Below are positions 21,177 to 31,412 of a stretch of 64,000 bases of DNA, piece after piece. Each line of letters starts with the position of its first letter. Position 1 is the first letter of the stretch. The translations under genes and the position numbers were made by a program. The notes under the pieces are model-generated. The model was not told where the DNA came from. It did no database searches and saw only the letters and a list, made by a program, of their open reading frames with translations. Source of the stretch: Fragilaria crotonensis (taxonomy: Eukaryota > Bacillariophyta > Fragilariophyceae > Fragilariales > Fragilariaceae). Location: NCBI GenBank assembly GCA_022925895.1, contig JAKSYS010000024.1, forward strand, positions 124,001 through 188,000, read 5' to 3'.

Positions 21177-21347
21177 ATACGAACACGTCGGTCGCGGTTT
21201 CACCCACCAAGCCAAGACAGAGCAAAAAAAGAGTAGTGGAGAAGATCTCATCGCCTGTCTACTTGACTAGACGCTACTAGAGTCTAGGGCAAGACACCGG
21301 CAGACTCTTTACCCGCACCTGTTGAGTGATTCTAAGGAGCCTGCGTC

Positions 21348-22538
21348 ATGGAGAATGAAAACGTGCCGTCGTCGGTACAGGACAATGACCCTGTGAGACC
21401 AGTCGATGAAGAGAATCCCGTTGTGGAATCATTGGCTCCAAACGATGGCGAGTATAATACCAAAGATAATGTTGTTTTTGAACAACCAGAATCTGCTGAT
21501 GATGCACAGCTCGAAGACCAGGAGGATAAGAACATCTCTGCAACTGATGCTGATGTCAAAGTTGAAGAATTCCACGAAGAGACTTCCGTTACCGAGCAGC
21601 AGCAGTACGAAGGTGACACGACGAAAGAACTCTATGCCAGCAGCAGCAATACCAAAGATAATGTTGTTTTTGATCAACCAGAATCTGCTGATGATGCACA
21701 GCTCGAAGACCAGGAGGATAAGAACATCTCTGCAACTGATGCTGATGTCAAAGTTGAAGAATTCCACGAAGAGACTTCCGTTACCGAGCAGCAGCAGTAC
21801 GAAGGTGACACGACGAAAGAACTCTATGCCAGCAGCAGCAATCAAAAGAAATGGTACTGCCGACCTTTCTACCTGGGATTGTTTCTCCTAGGCGCTTGCA
21901 TTCTCATTGTCGTCATTGTCGTTCCGATTGTTTTGACTCGACCGTCAGGCACGTCATCCGAGCAAATCGCCTGCAACTTCATTGGACAACCGTCCTTGTC
22001 AAAGTGTCGAACAACCAGCGAGTACATCACCTTCAACACTCCACCAGGCACGACGATTCCAACTGAAATCGGGCTCTTGACGCAGCTGACGTCGTTGTCG
22101 CTCTACGAAAACGTATATGTCGGGACGATTCCAAGCGAGATTGGGCTCCTGACACTACTCGGTGTCTTGTTCTTCTCAGACACGGAACTGAGAGGAACCA
22201 TTCCATCGACCATTGGAAATTTAGTTGAACTCACGTACTTGGAATTCTCGAACAGCGCGTTCACTGGCAGTATTCCGTCGTCATTTGCAGGGTTAGCTGA
22301 GCTCTATGAGTTGTATATCACTTCCAACCCGATCAGTGGGAGCGTGCCATCATGGATTACCACCTTGACTAACCTCGCGTATTTGTCACTCTACAACACT
22401 TCTTTGACTGGGAGTATTCCTGCGTCTTTCTGCTCGCAGGCCAATGAGACCTTGATTGATTGTTCCGAAATCTCATGCAGCTGTTGCAATTCTTTTGTTT
22501 CAGACGACGATGGGGTTGTCAAGCCTGCTTGCGCGTAA
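21348..22538 (+). CDS. Single-pass membrane protein with extracellular leucine-rich repeats
   Basis: This single-exon gene encodes 396 aa from an ATG preceded by GCGTC. Residues 1-165 are acidic and cytoplasm-like and contain two identical 64-residue units (see the repeat entry). Residues about 173-198 form one transmembrane helix (LGACILIVVIVVPIVL). After it come about five plant-type LRRs with GxIPxxIGxL spacing (GTIPSEIGLL, GTIPSTIGNL, GSIPSSFAGL, GSVPSWITTL, GSIPASF) and a Cys-rich cap ending SCSCCNS. No kinase follows. Such proteins are abundant in pennate diatoms and are candidates for recognition or adhesion, but ligand and partner are unknown. A decayed copy lies at 5730-6345. Confidence 0.88.
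   Translation: MENENVPSSVQDNDPVRPVDEENPVVESLAPNDGEYNTKDNVVFEQPESADDAQLEDQEDKNISATDADVKVEEFHEETSVTEQQQYEGDTTKELYASSSNTKDNVVFDQPESADDAQLEDQEDKNISATDADVKVEEFHEETSVTEQQQYEGDTTKELYASSSNQKKWYCRPFYLGLFLLGACILIVVIVVPIVLTRPSGTSSEQIACNFIGQPSLSKCRTTSEYITFNTPPGTTIPTEIGLLTQLTSLSLYENVYVGTIPSEIGLLTLLGVLFFSDTELRGTIPSTIGNLVELTYLEFSNSAFTGSIPSSFAGLAELYELYITSNPISGSVPSWITTLTNLAYLSLYNTSLTGSIPASFCSQANETLIDCSEISCSCCNSFVSDDDGVVKPACA
21456..21839 (+). repeat. In-frame 192-bp tandem duplication inside the LRR gene
   Basis: 21456-21647 and 21648-21839 are nearly identical (GAACAACC versus GATCAACC near the start is the clear difference). Each encodes a 64-residue acidic unit beginning NTKDNVVF. The near identity points to a recent duplication. 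Confidence 0.9.
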
Positions 22539-23305
22539 ACGGAAGGCAGAAGTACCCGCGTTCTCCAAGATGTCAGCGATTGCTGAATTATCTTGTAGCT
22601 GATGCTTGTGTCTAAGCTAGGTTGGTAGAACAGAACAGAACTGTAAGCACCTTTGTTTTGTTATCGTTGCTAATAGTTGTCTGTCCTCTTAATATCTCTG
22701 TGGTTCGTGGTGACTATGTTCGGTGTTGATGTTCATGGGGTGCATTGTACTCTGTACTGTACCATGTAGGACAAGTACAATACATGCATGATGTGCACAA
22801 GTACACAAGTACACATGACATGATACTCAGTTCTCAGTACTCCAGTACTCCCCAGGATGATCAAAGATGCGACAGTAACGGTATGTACAGACATAGGGTT
22901 ATTACAAATTGCTAGTAGCTACAGTACTAGTAGTGTAATTGAAATGACCTTGTTTCCGTTCAACGTTCAACCAGCTGTCAACGGAGATTTGGCGAGGAAG
23001 AGTTAACAATTGCCCATAGAGTCCTAGAGAGCGCAATAGCCAATTGGAGTTAGATGTGTTAAGAAATGTGGGAAGGTACGAAGGTGTATGTTACAATCAA
23101 CTACTGGAGTACTCCGAGTACATAGCAACTCTCGGTCGATGATTAAAGAACACACATACAAATCCATCGATTTTTCTCGCACATTTTATATCTCATATAT
23201 GTGCTTTGACTGCACGGCTCGTTGTAACGATCTTGCCATGTTTCTCAATTATATTTTTTCTTTGGAATCCCAATCACCTGTTCATCACTCCCGACTCCCA
23301 ACACG
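22539..23305. other. Intergenic region, AGTAC-rich
   Basis: No gene is supported. It contains the 3' flank of the LRR gene, an AGTAC/GTACT-rich stretch at about 22730-22940, and the upstream region of the next gene. Confidence 0.6.
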
Positions 23306-23902
23306 ATGATTCTCAACGAAGTTCTTAACAAGGTCACTGAAGTGTGCTGCGCTGGAGGTTTTGGTAAGACGTCCTCCGTGTCTGACTCGACCATCCCCAA
23401 CGCGGATGTTATGGATGATGGCAAGGTTGTGGACCCTGCACCAGTTGCTGTGACGCCAACACCACCCGTGGCGAAGAAACAAGATACTGCCTTCACCGAC
23501 TCGGAGACCAAATTCGAGTTTGTCAAGTGGTCAGATCTTCCATCGGAGGCCCACAAGGAGGCTGCGAAGGCCCTTGGTTTTGATGAGGCAAAGTGGGATG
23601 CCGATGAGCATTCCGAGGCCTGGTGGAAGCATTGGGCACATTTGTCTGAGGAGGAACGTAAGGGAGCCGAGACGCTGGGATGGGAGGAGAGTGCGTGGGA
23701 GCACAAATACGAGCACAGCAACTTTGCGGACCTTCCGGATCACGTGAAGCGTGCCGCCATTGCCGTTGGGTTTGATGCCACCATGTGGGATGATGACAGG
23801 TGGCCAGACGCCACAAAGGACAAGGCTTGGGATGATCTTACCGACGATGAAAAGCGGGCTTACACCGTATTTGGCTACACCAAGCCGACATGGGACCATT
23901 AG
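23306..23902 (+). CDS. Small acidic protein with four Trp-containing repeats
   Basis: The single exon encodes 198 aa, starting at an ATG in an ACACG context. Residues 1-70 are a low-complexity Pro/Val/Thr linker. Four repeats follow at about 77-98, 111-132, 141-162 and 176-197, each with a D/H-L start, a run of K/R/E/A helix residues, then LGF, LGW, VGF or FGY, four residues, and a conserved Trp followed by D/E. This looks like a tandem helical-hairpin fold. No catalytic motif, signal peptide or membrane segment is visible. I do not recognise a named family and assign no function. Composition and the clean start argue for a real gene. Confidence 0.75.
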   Translation: MILNEVLNKVTEVCCAGGFGKTSSVSDSTIPNADVMDDGKVVDPAPVAVTPTPPVAKKQDTAFTDSETKFEFVKWSDLPSEAHKEAAKALGFDEAKWDADEHSEAWWKHWAHLSEEERKGAETLGWEESAWEHKYEHSNFADLPDHVKRAAIAVGFDATMWDDDRWPDATKDKAWDDLTDDEKRAYTVFGYTKPTWDH

Positions 23903-24239
23903 TTGTTTGTGCCGTCCATTGATAATCGGGAACACATCCATCATGTTGTCGCTGTAGAGGAATGTGGGACGCTGGGCAACAGATACCGAAACTGCCAAGA
24001 TTCTAGACTCTAGAGGGTACTCTGTTAAAATAGTGATGTACATTTGCCGGATTGATGGGAATTGAGAGTCGCAAAGCATCACGTGCTGCGGAGGTCTATT
24101 GGTACCAGACACTCCCATAGCGCCGTTTGACATGACGAAAGAAGGAATATTAGGTTGCGCGTCTCAATCTCTCATTGGTCGCCAATACAGTAACCAAATA
24201 CGGAGTGCTACGTAGTTCCAGGTACTTGTAACTACATTA

Positions 24240-24896
24240 TTAGTGAGCATGTCTTGCACCTGGATCAATCCCAACCAAACAGATCCCTCCAATGAGCAAA
24301 ATAACTCCCAACCATCCATTCCATTGTAGCGATTCACCCAACAAGAGCATTCCTAGCAAGGTCCCAAACATGACACTGCCACCAATAATGATGGGTATTG
24401 TTTGGACTGCCGGCACTCCCATGCCGGATACAAAGAAGGATATCATTTCTGCCAATCCGACGGATATTCCAGCACAAATGGCCCATTGGACACCGCGCCA
24501 ATCCCATGATAAATTTTGAGTGCCACCCTCTTGAATGGCAATAGACAGTAACAGTACGGATCCCAAGAGTGCTGCGACGAATTGCAAAATGACACCGCCA
24601 AGGACGGGATTGATGGAATAGGATCCCTTTTTAATGAAAATGTTGTAAAATGCATAGGCGAGGGCACATAAGAGAGCGGGTGCGATCCATTGACCCAGTG
24701 TGGGTGAATCCATGCCGAATCCTTCGGGAAGGTAATTGTCGTTGTTGCTGCTGCTGCTGGTACTGTAGTGGTGACTGTGGTAATGGCTGCTCAACCAGCG
24801 CTGATCACTTGAGGCAGCGTTAGCGTTGGTAGCTGATGTAACAACCATAATAGCCACAGATACAAGAGTACTTCGAGTAAACCGTAACCTGGACAT
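24240..24896 (-). CDS. EamA/DMT-like transporter, single five-helix repeat
   Basis: The product is 218 aa using the ATG at 24896. A longer frame exists, but this start gives a clean signal or anchor segment (TLVSVAIMVVTSATNANA). A His/Ser-rich loop follows, then five hydrophobic helices: WIAPALLCALAYAFYN, LGGVILQFVAALLG, WAICAGISVGLAEMISF, IIIGGSVMFGTLLGML and LGVILLIGGICLVG. This is half the size of a typical 10-helix drug/metabolite transporter and matches one EamA repeat, so it probably works as a dimer. The substrate is unknown. A paralogue with an intron lies at 42300-43324 (shared ALYNIFIK/AFYNIFIK, IIGGSV). Confidence 0.78.
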   Translation of the reverse strand: MSRLRFTRSTLVSVAIMVVTSATNANAASSDQRWLSSHYHSHHYSTSSSSNNDNYLPEGFGMDSPTLGQWIAPALLCALAYAFYNIFIKKGSYSINPVLGGVILQFVAALLGSVLLLSIAIQEGGTQNLSWDWRGVQWAICAGISVGLAEMISFFVSGMGVPAVQTIPIIIGGSVMFGTLLGMLLLGESLQWNGWLGVILLIGGICLVGIDPGARHAH

Positions 24897-25302
24897 TTGG
24901 ATAATATTGATTGTGTACTCTTCCGATCCTGATCGACAATGGCAGCGGCAACTCAATGGAAACGATTGCGTCTTTTCCCTAATGTCTCGATCAAATGAAT
25001 TTGTAGAATGTAGATTGTAGTTACAGTAATGGGCAACCGATAAAGGATAAAGGATGATGCAGACTTCAGCTGTCGACGACTTCGTCGTAATTTGGAAGGT
25101 CCTACGGCAGCAACAGAAATTTGTGATGCCTCTAATGGCAGTGTGTATGGTGTGGAGTGTGGAGTCGGAGGTCGGAGTACTCCGAGTACCAGTATACAAG
25201 TAGGATCAACGATACTGGTACCTGTTTTTTTGTATGCAGGACATGGTGCATACAGTGATACTCCACCTCGGAGAATTTTGCTCACAAGATTCAAGTTGAT
25301 GG
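24897..25302. other. Upstream region of the EamA-like gene
   Basis: No gene is supported. It contains the 5' flank of the minus-strand transporter gene and the left flank of the hAT element. A short AGTACTCCGAGTACC palindromic stretch lies near 25180. Confidence 0.55.
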
Positions 25303-25310
25303 GTGGCCGG

Positions 25311-25331
25311 CAGGCCGTGTAAAACTGGGGG
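25311..25331 (+). repeat. Left TIR of the hAT element
   Basis: It is a 21-bp repeat starting CAGGCCGTGTAAAACTGG, preceded by the target duplication GTGGCCGG. Confidence 0.9.
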
Positions 25332-25525
25332 GTTTCGCTTATGCTGGGGGAATTCCCCCAAAGTAAGCCTCCAAAAAGACCCAGTTTAAAATCGTGTACA
25401 TTACGTAGGAAGTAGTATGTACATCAACAATTTTGGAGGGAAATCGTTGTTGGATTTCATTCACTCGAGTATTACAAAAAAGTATTACAAGCGTCGTATC
25501 ATCAGCACAACGAACATCCAACCAA

Positions 25526-27826
25526 ATGAAGAAAAGAAAGTGTGCCAAACCAAGTCAATTCCATGAGAGGTGGTTGAAGGCTTATGGGGTTCGCGTGACT
25601 GCTCGAGATGCCGCTACGGGCAATGTGTGCTCTGTTGAATGCCAGTTCTGTCGAGCGTTTGGCAAGGAAGGACGTCATGATCGAATTCGAGCTCCAAGAT
25701 CCAACATCAAGATGTTCAGCAAGCCATGGCGACCAGATCACATGAAGACCCACATGGTTGAACAGCATCAACAGCGATTTGAGGAGTATGCTGCCCTTCC
25801 TCCGGGAGAAAAGGCATCATACTTTGTTACTTGTGCCGGCGGAAAACCAGAAGTGTCAAACTTCTTCAGACCAGCTATTACAAATGACTCCACTGTTAAT
25901 GTATGGATCGACAGGTCTATCGTAGAAGGAATTATTGGTAACATGCTCTTTGATCCTGATGATGATGACTCCTTGACCAAGGAGCGTTTTCTGTCGGTCT
26001 TCAAGCTTCAAGAACAACCTTCCGAGACAAACGTCGAAGGTGGTGCTGGAGAGGGTGACCGCGATACTGGCGTTGAAAACTACGTTGCTACGGTTTCGTC
26101 AAAATGCAATTCTACTCATGCATCAAAATGGTTGCCAGTGGGCTGTCCTTCCGTCAAGCATCTAGGGTAATGCAAGATATGAAGGAAACGCTCGGCCTTT
26201 CAGCCCTTGGATCGATGTGCCCACAAAAGTAAGCAGCTTTGTTCGAATCGTGTGTGCATCAAATTTGCAGACTATCTCAGCGATTCTGAAGGAGTCCTGG
26301 GCTTTCTATTGCGCTTGATGGAGGAAACAAAAGTGATACGTCGTATCTCGACGTCAGGATTCGCGTCGTTTCAAGTTGTGGTGTGCTGTCAAACTTGCAT
26401 TTGCTTGCAATCCCAATGCGAGACCGTCACACTGGCGAACACATGTACGACCTCGCATCAACCGCACTTGATAACCTGGCCCCTGACTGGAGGAACCGAA
26501 TCATCTCAGTCACTACTGATGGCGCCTCAAGCATGACGGGTCAGTACCGCGGAGTAGCTTCTCGGTTCGGGAATGCTGCATTGCCAGGATTCTATCGAGT
26601 CTGGTGTGCATTGCACCAGCTCGACCTTGTGTTGCAGCGACTTTACAACTCTTTGTGCGACGACTCATTTGTCGGCACGGTGACATCTATGACCGGTCAC
26701 CTGCGAAGGCAGTTCAACCTGATTGCAGAAATGGGATCGAAGTGTCCACGATTTGTCAACACTCGTTGGATGTCAATGAGCAAAGTCATCAAATGGTTTG
26801 TCGCCAACCGAGTGGATATCATTGCACATCTAGCAACAAAAAACTGTCAACTGGGCGCCGACGGATGCTTGGTGGATAGTCACGTGCTGTTTGAACCGTG
26901 TTATGAAGGTTGTCGATGCCACTATTGTATCGCTTCAAGGGAAGCAGCTTCAGGTCTCAGCACAGCGTCAAATTCTCGAAGGGCTCATTGTGGACTTGTG
27001 CAAGCTTGGCGGCGCGGTTTTGGGACCATTGTCGCTTGACGAAATAGCACGATTGCAGACAAATGATGGCATCGATCGTTTGATGACTCCCTTGTCCCCT
27101 CCAAATGATTCTCTTCAGGATCCGAATGTGACATCAAGAGTACGAGAGTGGCATGTTCACAAAGGCAAATTCGCAATGAAACTCGACGACGCTCATAAAT
27201 TTGTTGAGAATTGTGGTTCTTTTGCCATGGAGCGACTTCAGGAAATGTCAGCTTCTTCTGACGGTGCAAATCTCTTGACCTATACACAAGTCTTGAATAG
27301 TGTTGCTCACATGTTTGTTGATCTCGTCAGTGGTATTGACTCAATTCAAGCGGAGCGAGATGCTTCAAATAACTCCTCTGATTACATGCTCCCACCGGCA
27401 ACACCTTCTCAACTGGCTGCTGTCAGCAATCGTGATTTTTCTATCTTGATTCAGCAACAACGTGAGCGCCTCCTTCATACGTGGCAGAGCGCTGAGATTG
27501 ATACCCTTGAGGAGCTTTTTAATGATCTGAAGTTGCTACTTGCGCAAGATGCTCGCATCAGGGCGATTGTGGAAAGTGAAAAACACTCGAGCTCATTTGC
27601 TGAGGCATGGGCTCCATTTGACAAGCAGTTTGCACCACTTAAGCAATTCTTTGGTGGTCTTGCAACCGTGTTTCCTGGAACTGCAACCGTCGAGTCTGAT
27701 TTCTCGTTGATAAACTGGGAGAAGGACGACTATCGTTCGAGTCTCACTGATTTCTCGCTTGAGGGTATCCTACACAGCAAACAATACTTTGAATTGCTTG
27801 GAATAGCAACTAATATGAATGATTAA
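25526..27826 (+). pseudogene. hAT transposase, interrupted by frameshifts
   Basis: The ATG at 25526 begins MKKRKCAKPSQF. An N-terminal BED-like zinc finger has CQFC followed by H-x5-H in HMKTHMVEQH. The first frame runs to 26170. Similarity continues in other frames: SFRQASRVMQDM near 26145, VRIVCASNLQTISAILKES near 26240, and LSIALDGGNKSDTSYLDV near 26310. A 26383-27039 frame then carries TTDGASSMTGQYRGV, WCALHQLDLV and FVNTRWMSMSKV. From 26891 another frame runs to the end with the dimerisation region VESDFSLINWEKDD and LTDFSLEGIL. At least three frame changes make it non-functional as read. The family resembles BED/hAT transposases common in oomycetes and diatoms. Confidence 0.88.
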
Positions 27827-27975
27827 ATGGTTAGCACATAGTTTTCAGTAACATCCCTGCAGTATGGCACTTCAAATCAGCCTCGAGACACGCTGTAGTA
27901 GGCATCACCAGAATAAACCCAGGATAAAACCAAAAAAAACCCCGGAATAAGCTTATTCGGGTGTTTCTGGGGGAT

Positions 27976-27996
27976 CCCCCAGTTTTACACGGCCTG
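27976..27996 (-). repeat. Right TIR of the hAT element
   Basis: It is the 21-bp complement of the left TIR, ending TTACACGGCCTG, followed by the target duplication GTGGCCGG and a GGCCGTG-rich microrepeat. Confidence 0.9.
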
Positions 27997-28004
27997 GTGG
28001 CCGG

Positions 28005-28453
28005 GTGGCCGTGTGTGGCCGTGTGGCCGTCCCAAAATAATTCACGGTGACAAAGGATTTGGTGTCAGTCCGTCCTACTCCCGACTCCCGAGGGACTCCC
28101 GATTCCCGATTCCCTATTCACATTGATTTCTCCATATGCATACATAGTTTTGCTCCTCGTACAGTAAGTCTAACCGTGAGTACGTGTGCTCCGGTATGCC
28201 GCTTTTGTTGTAGTGGCGTACTCGAGTAGTGGCTATCATATGTACTGTAGTACATGGAACCGGTACTTGCACTCAATCCGGCAACGTCGTACAAGTATAC
28301 AAGTATACGGTATTCGCAACGGAATCTCCATTCTGTGGATTTGGATGGATGGATGGAGGGACGATTTCACAGGCCTGTCTCAAGTCTCAAGTCGCGCACT
28401 CCACATATTTTTAATCATTTCGCTTAGGATCGCAAACCACCAGCAATCTCACC
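28005..28453. other. Upstream region of the TrpRS gene
   Basis: No gene is supported. It contains GGCCGTG microrepeats next to the hAT insertion, then ACTCCCGA repeats near 28080 and GTACT-rich sequence before the TrpRS start. Confidence 0.55.
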
Positions 28454-30661
28454 ATGTCCGACGTTTCTGCTGCTGCTCCGGCTGCTGTGAGTACTGATGG
28501 TACCGAAGCGAATACTGGTAGTGCAAAGGATGTAACTGCAAAGGGAAAAGACAAGGCAAAAGAGAAGGATAAACGTGTGATTGTCGTGAGTCCCTGTCCT
28601 CCATCGGTTGCGACAGCCTACATGATCCTTCGTGGGACGGTGGCAGGTCTTTTAGGCTTGGATTTGAATGCGACACTGCAAGAACAATCTCCATCACAAG
28701 TCGAAGTATCAATCCTTCAACCCACATACATCAAGGAGGGAATTCCATCGGCCAAATTCAGCATTACGGTTGGCAAAAAATTGGGATCAGGTCTGGTCAC
28801 TCTGCCGGAGGATCCAAACGAGCAAGCATCATTCTTAAATCTGATCGAAACGACCGCCAATCGAATTGTAAATGATGCCATGCCAATCCAAGCTACCATG
28901 ATGGCTTCACAATCACAGGCACAAGAAAGATACGGATCGCATATTTTGAATCAAGGGCTTCGTGCTCGTCCCAAGAAGAGCACTGACAACAGTAACAACA
29001 GCGCTGAGAATGAACAGATTTTGGTGGCACAAATTCAAAATTTAATTACTTGCGTCCCACCTGCCCTTCCATATTCCACAACAGAAGGTCTTACCATTGT
29101 TTTGGATCGGAAGCAATCGTTTGTGAGTTGTGGAAAAAAGGCCAAGAAAGCAGAAGTCGTTTTGAAATTTGTCGCAACGACAACAACAACGACTGCTGGT
29201 ACAGAAAATCATGTCGCAACGCTTGAGATTGAACCTTTTGCGCCAGATTCCATCCAGGACTTGCTTCTTCCCGAAGGACAAGTCCTATACGAAGCACAAC
29301 AACAGCAAGAACAAGCTGAGGCTGCTTCTGCTGCTGCACTCGCGGCGGCGGAAGCTGCGAAACAAGCCACCGAATCCGCCGAGGATACCAAACCGGAAAC
29401 ACAAGATGCTGTTGTCGATGACATGGTCGTCAATGCCTTTGAAGTATCGGGAAAGATTGACTACACCAAACTCGTTGATAAATTCGGTTCTAAAATCATT
29501 GACGACGATTTGATGCGTCGTTTGAAGGCTCTAACGGTCGGACAGGGCCGAGTCCCCAACTTGCATCGATTCTTGCGTCGCAACATTTTCTTTTCCCATC
29601 GAGATTTGACCGCCCTCCTGGACTGCGTCGAACAGGGTCGACCCATGTATCTCTACACTGGTCGAGGACCATCGTCCGCGGCCATGCATTTGGGACATTT
29701 GGTACCATTCCTGTTCACACAGTGGTTGCAACAAGCATTCGACTGTCCACTTGTCATTCAAATGACAGACGATGAGAAATTCTTATTCAAGGGACAGTAC
29801 GATGACGAACAGGGTGACAATTTGAATTACTTCGCTGACCTGACCATTGAAAATGCTCGTGACATTATCGCATGTGGTTTCGATTACAACAAAACCTTCC
29901 TCTTTAGCGATCTCGATTACGTCGGCGTCATGTACCCCAACATTGTTCGCATCTGGAAGGCAGTCACGACCAACACGGTCAATGGCATCTTTGGCTTTGA
30001 CGGGACCAGCAACATTGGTAAGATTGCCTTTCCCGCCATTCAGGCTGCACCTGCCTTTAGTTCCAGTTTCCCCGTCGTTCTCGGTGGTGCCCCGCCCGAT
30101 ACGGCATGTCTCATCCCCTGTGCGATTGATCAAGATCCATACTTTCGCATGACGCGAGATGTGGCACACAAGTTGGTTCCCAAGACTGCTACCACTGCCG
30201 GCAGTCCTGCAAGCAATACTTTGGGTGGCAAACCTGCCTTGATTCACTCTAAATTCTTCCCACCTCTCCAGGGTGCCGAGGGCAAAATGAGTTCGTCCGA
30301 TTCCAATTCGGCCGTCTTTTTGACGGATACTCCAGAAGAAATTGAATTAAAAATCAAACAGCATGCCTTCTCCGGTGGACAAGAATCGAAGCAATTGCAA
30401 CAAGAATTGGGTGCCGATCTGGATGCGGATGTGGCCTACCAGTGGTTGCGATTCTTTTTAGAAGATGATGATGAATTGGAAGCTATTGGTCAATCGTACG
30501 CATCGGGGAAGGGTGAGTATTGGAGCACGGGTGCTGTCAAGAAACGATTGGTGCAAGTCTTGCAAGAATTGGTGGCGGCCCATCAAGAACGAAGGGCCAA
30601 GATTTCCGATGATGATGTTCGCAAGTGGATGGTGGAACGTAATATTTTGAAATCGTCGTAA
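28454..30661 (+). CDS. Tryptophanyl-tRNA synthetase with AlaX-like N-terminal extension
   Basis: The enzyme charges tRNA-Trp with tryptophan in translation; no targeting peptide is seen, so it is probably cytosolic. The single exon gives 735 aa, and the ATG lies in an ACC-ATG-TCC context. The class I core spans about 335-735: the HIGH-equivalent is GPSSAAMHLGH near residue 405 and the KMSSS loop is at 611-615. TDDEKFLFKG and GIFGFD are typical of eukaryotic/archaeal TrpRS. Residues 1-35 are charged and low in complexity. Residues about 40-170 resemble the second part of AlaX/AlaRS editing domains (TANRIVNDAMPIQ, ERYGSHIL), but the zinc-binding HxxxH is not seen, so editing activity is doubtful. 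An Ala/Gln-rich helix (about 275-315) links it to the core. Apicomplexan TrpRS also carry an AlaX-like extension. Confidence 0.95.
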   Translation: MSDVSAAAPAAVSTDGTEANTGSAKDVTAKGKDKAKEKDKRVIVVSPCPPSVATAYMILRGTVAGLLGLDLNATLQEQSPSQVEVSILQPTYIKEGIPSAKFSITVGKKLGSGLVTLPEDPNEQASFLNLIETTANRIVNDAMPIQATMMASQSQAQERYGSHILNQGLRARPKKSTDNSNNSAENEQILVAQIQNLITCVPPALPYSTTEGLTIVLDRKQSFVSCGKKAKKAEVVLKFVATTTTTTAGTENHVATLEIEPFAPDSIQDLLLPEGQVLYEAQQQQEQAEAASAAALAAAEAAKQATESAEDTKPETQDAVVDDMVVNAFEVSGKIDYTKLVDKFGSKIIDDDLMRRLKALTVGQGRVPNLHRFLRRNIFFSHRDLTALLDCVEQGRPMYLYTGRGPSSAAMHLGHLVPFLFTQWLQQAFDCPLVIQMTDDEKFLFKGQYDDEQGDNLNYFADLTIENARDIIACGFDYNKTFLFSDLDYVGVMYPNIVRIWKAVTTNTVNGIFGFDGTSNIGKIAFPAIQAAPAFSSSFPVVLGGAPPDTACLIPCAIDQDPYFRMTRDVAHKLVPKTATTAGSPASNTLGGKPALIHSKFFPPLQGAEGKMSSSDSNSAVFLTDTPEEIELKIKQHAFSGGQESKQLQQELGADLDADVAYQWLRFFLEDDDELEAIGQSYASGKGEYWSTGAVKKRLVQVLQELVAAHQERRAKISDDDVRKWMVERNILKSS

Positions 30662-31412
30662 ACATGTTGCGAGAGTGAGCACGAGAGTGAAATAGTACTC
30701 CGTACATGTTAACATGTTAACCTATATTAGCTATAGGTCCAACATGGGAGACGGAGCATGGCCGAGAGGAGTGAAGTAGGACGTTGTTTAGGGAATCTTA
30801 CCTGTGAAACGCTTTAAAACGAACTACTATCACTACCAGTAGTTATGTCATATCGATTGTCTCGTGCGTGTGAACTACACGTAGGATTGATTCGCATTGA
30901 TGCACGCGAAGTTTCCTTCACGAAACGACATGTTTGCCGTCAAGGATGACATAAAACAACGCTATAGGAGCCGCGCGACTGCCTCCATCCATTGCTGGAG
31001 CATCAGCAAACACAGTTCAAACGAATGCCTCTCGTTTTCACATTGCCGTCATCATCACTACAATGTACCCGACTTTTGCCACTCAGTTCAATCTTAACGG
31101 TGACAATTGCGGCGGAGACTTCCCTTGAAAAGAAGGCCTACAGATCCTTGAAAAAAAAGTTAAGGGTAAGTAACCCATGTTTTAGTAGAGATTATAACTG
31201 AATTGTTATGATGTCAATGATGTCGGTGAGTCGTGACATTTGGTCAATAGAATGCTTTCACGTGTCCGCCATGGTTCTGTTGAAAGTCATGTCAGTTGAT
31301 CCAAATGATATGCAAAAGCCCAACACACGGTCTCCTTTCAAAAACGATATTGGCCGCCCCAGACAGTTGAGCAACCGAGCATAATATGCAACTCGAGATG
31401 CAGACACCTCAG
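30662..31412. other. Intergenic region between convergent genes
   Basis: No gene is supported. This is the shared 3' region of the TrpRS gene and the minus-strand PabAB gene. The only open frames are short and lack motifs. Confidence 0.6.

Larger units (their letters stand above)
25311..27996 (+). mobile_element. hAT-superfamily DNA transposon with broken transposase
   Basis: The 2686-bp element has 21-bp terminal inverted repeats starting CAGGCCGTGTAAAACTGGGG. It is flanked by a perfect 8-bp target duplication GTGGCCGG (25303-25310 and 27997-28004). The 8-bp duplication, CAG start and encoded hAT C-terminal dimerisation region all agree on hAT. Subterminal palindromes (GGGGGAATTCCCCC on the left, GGGGGATCCCCC on the right) lie close to each end. 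Confidence 0.93.
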
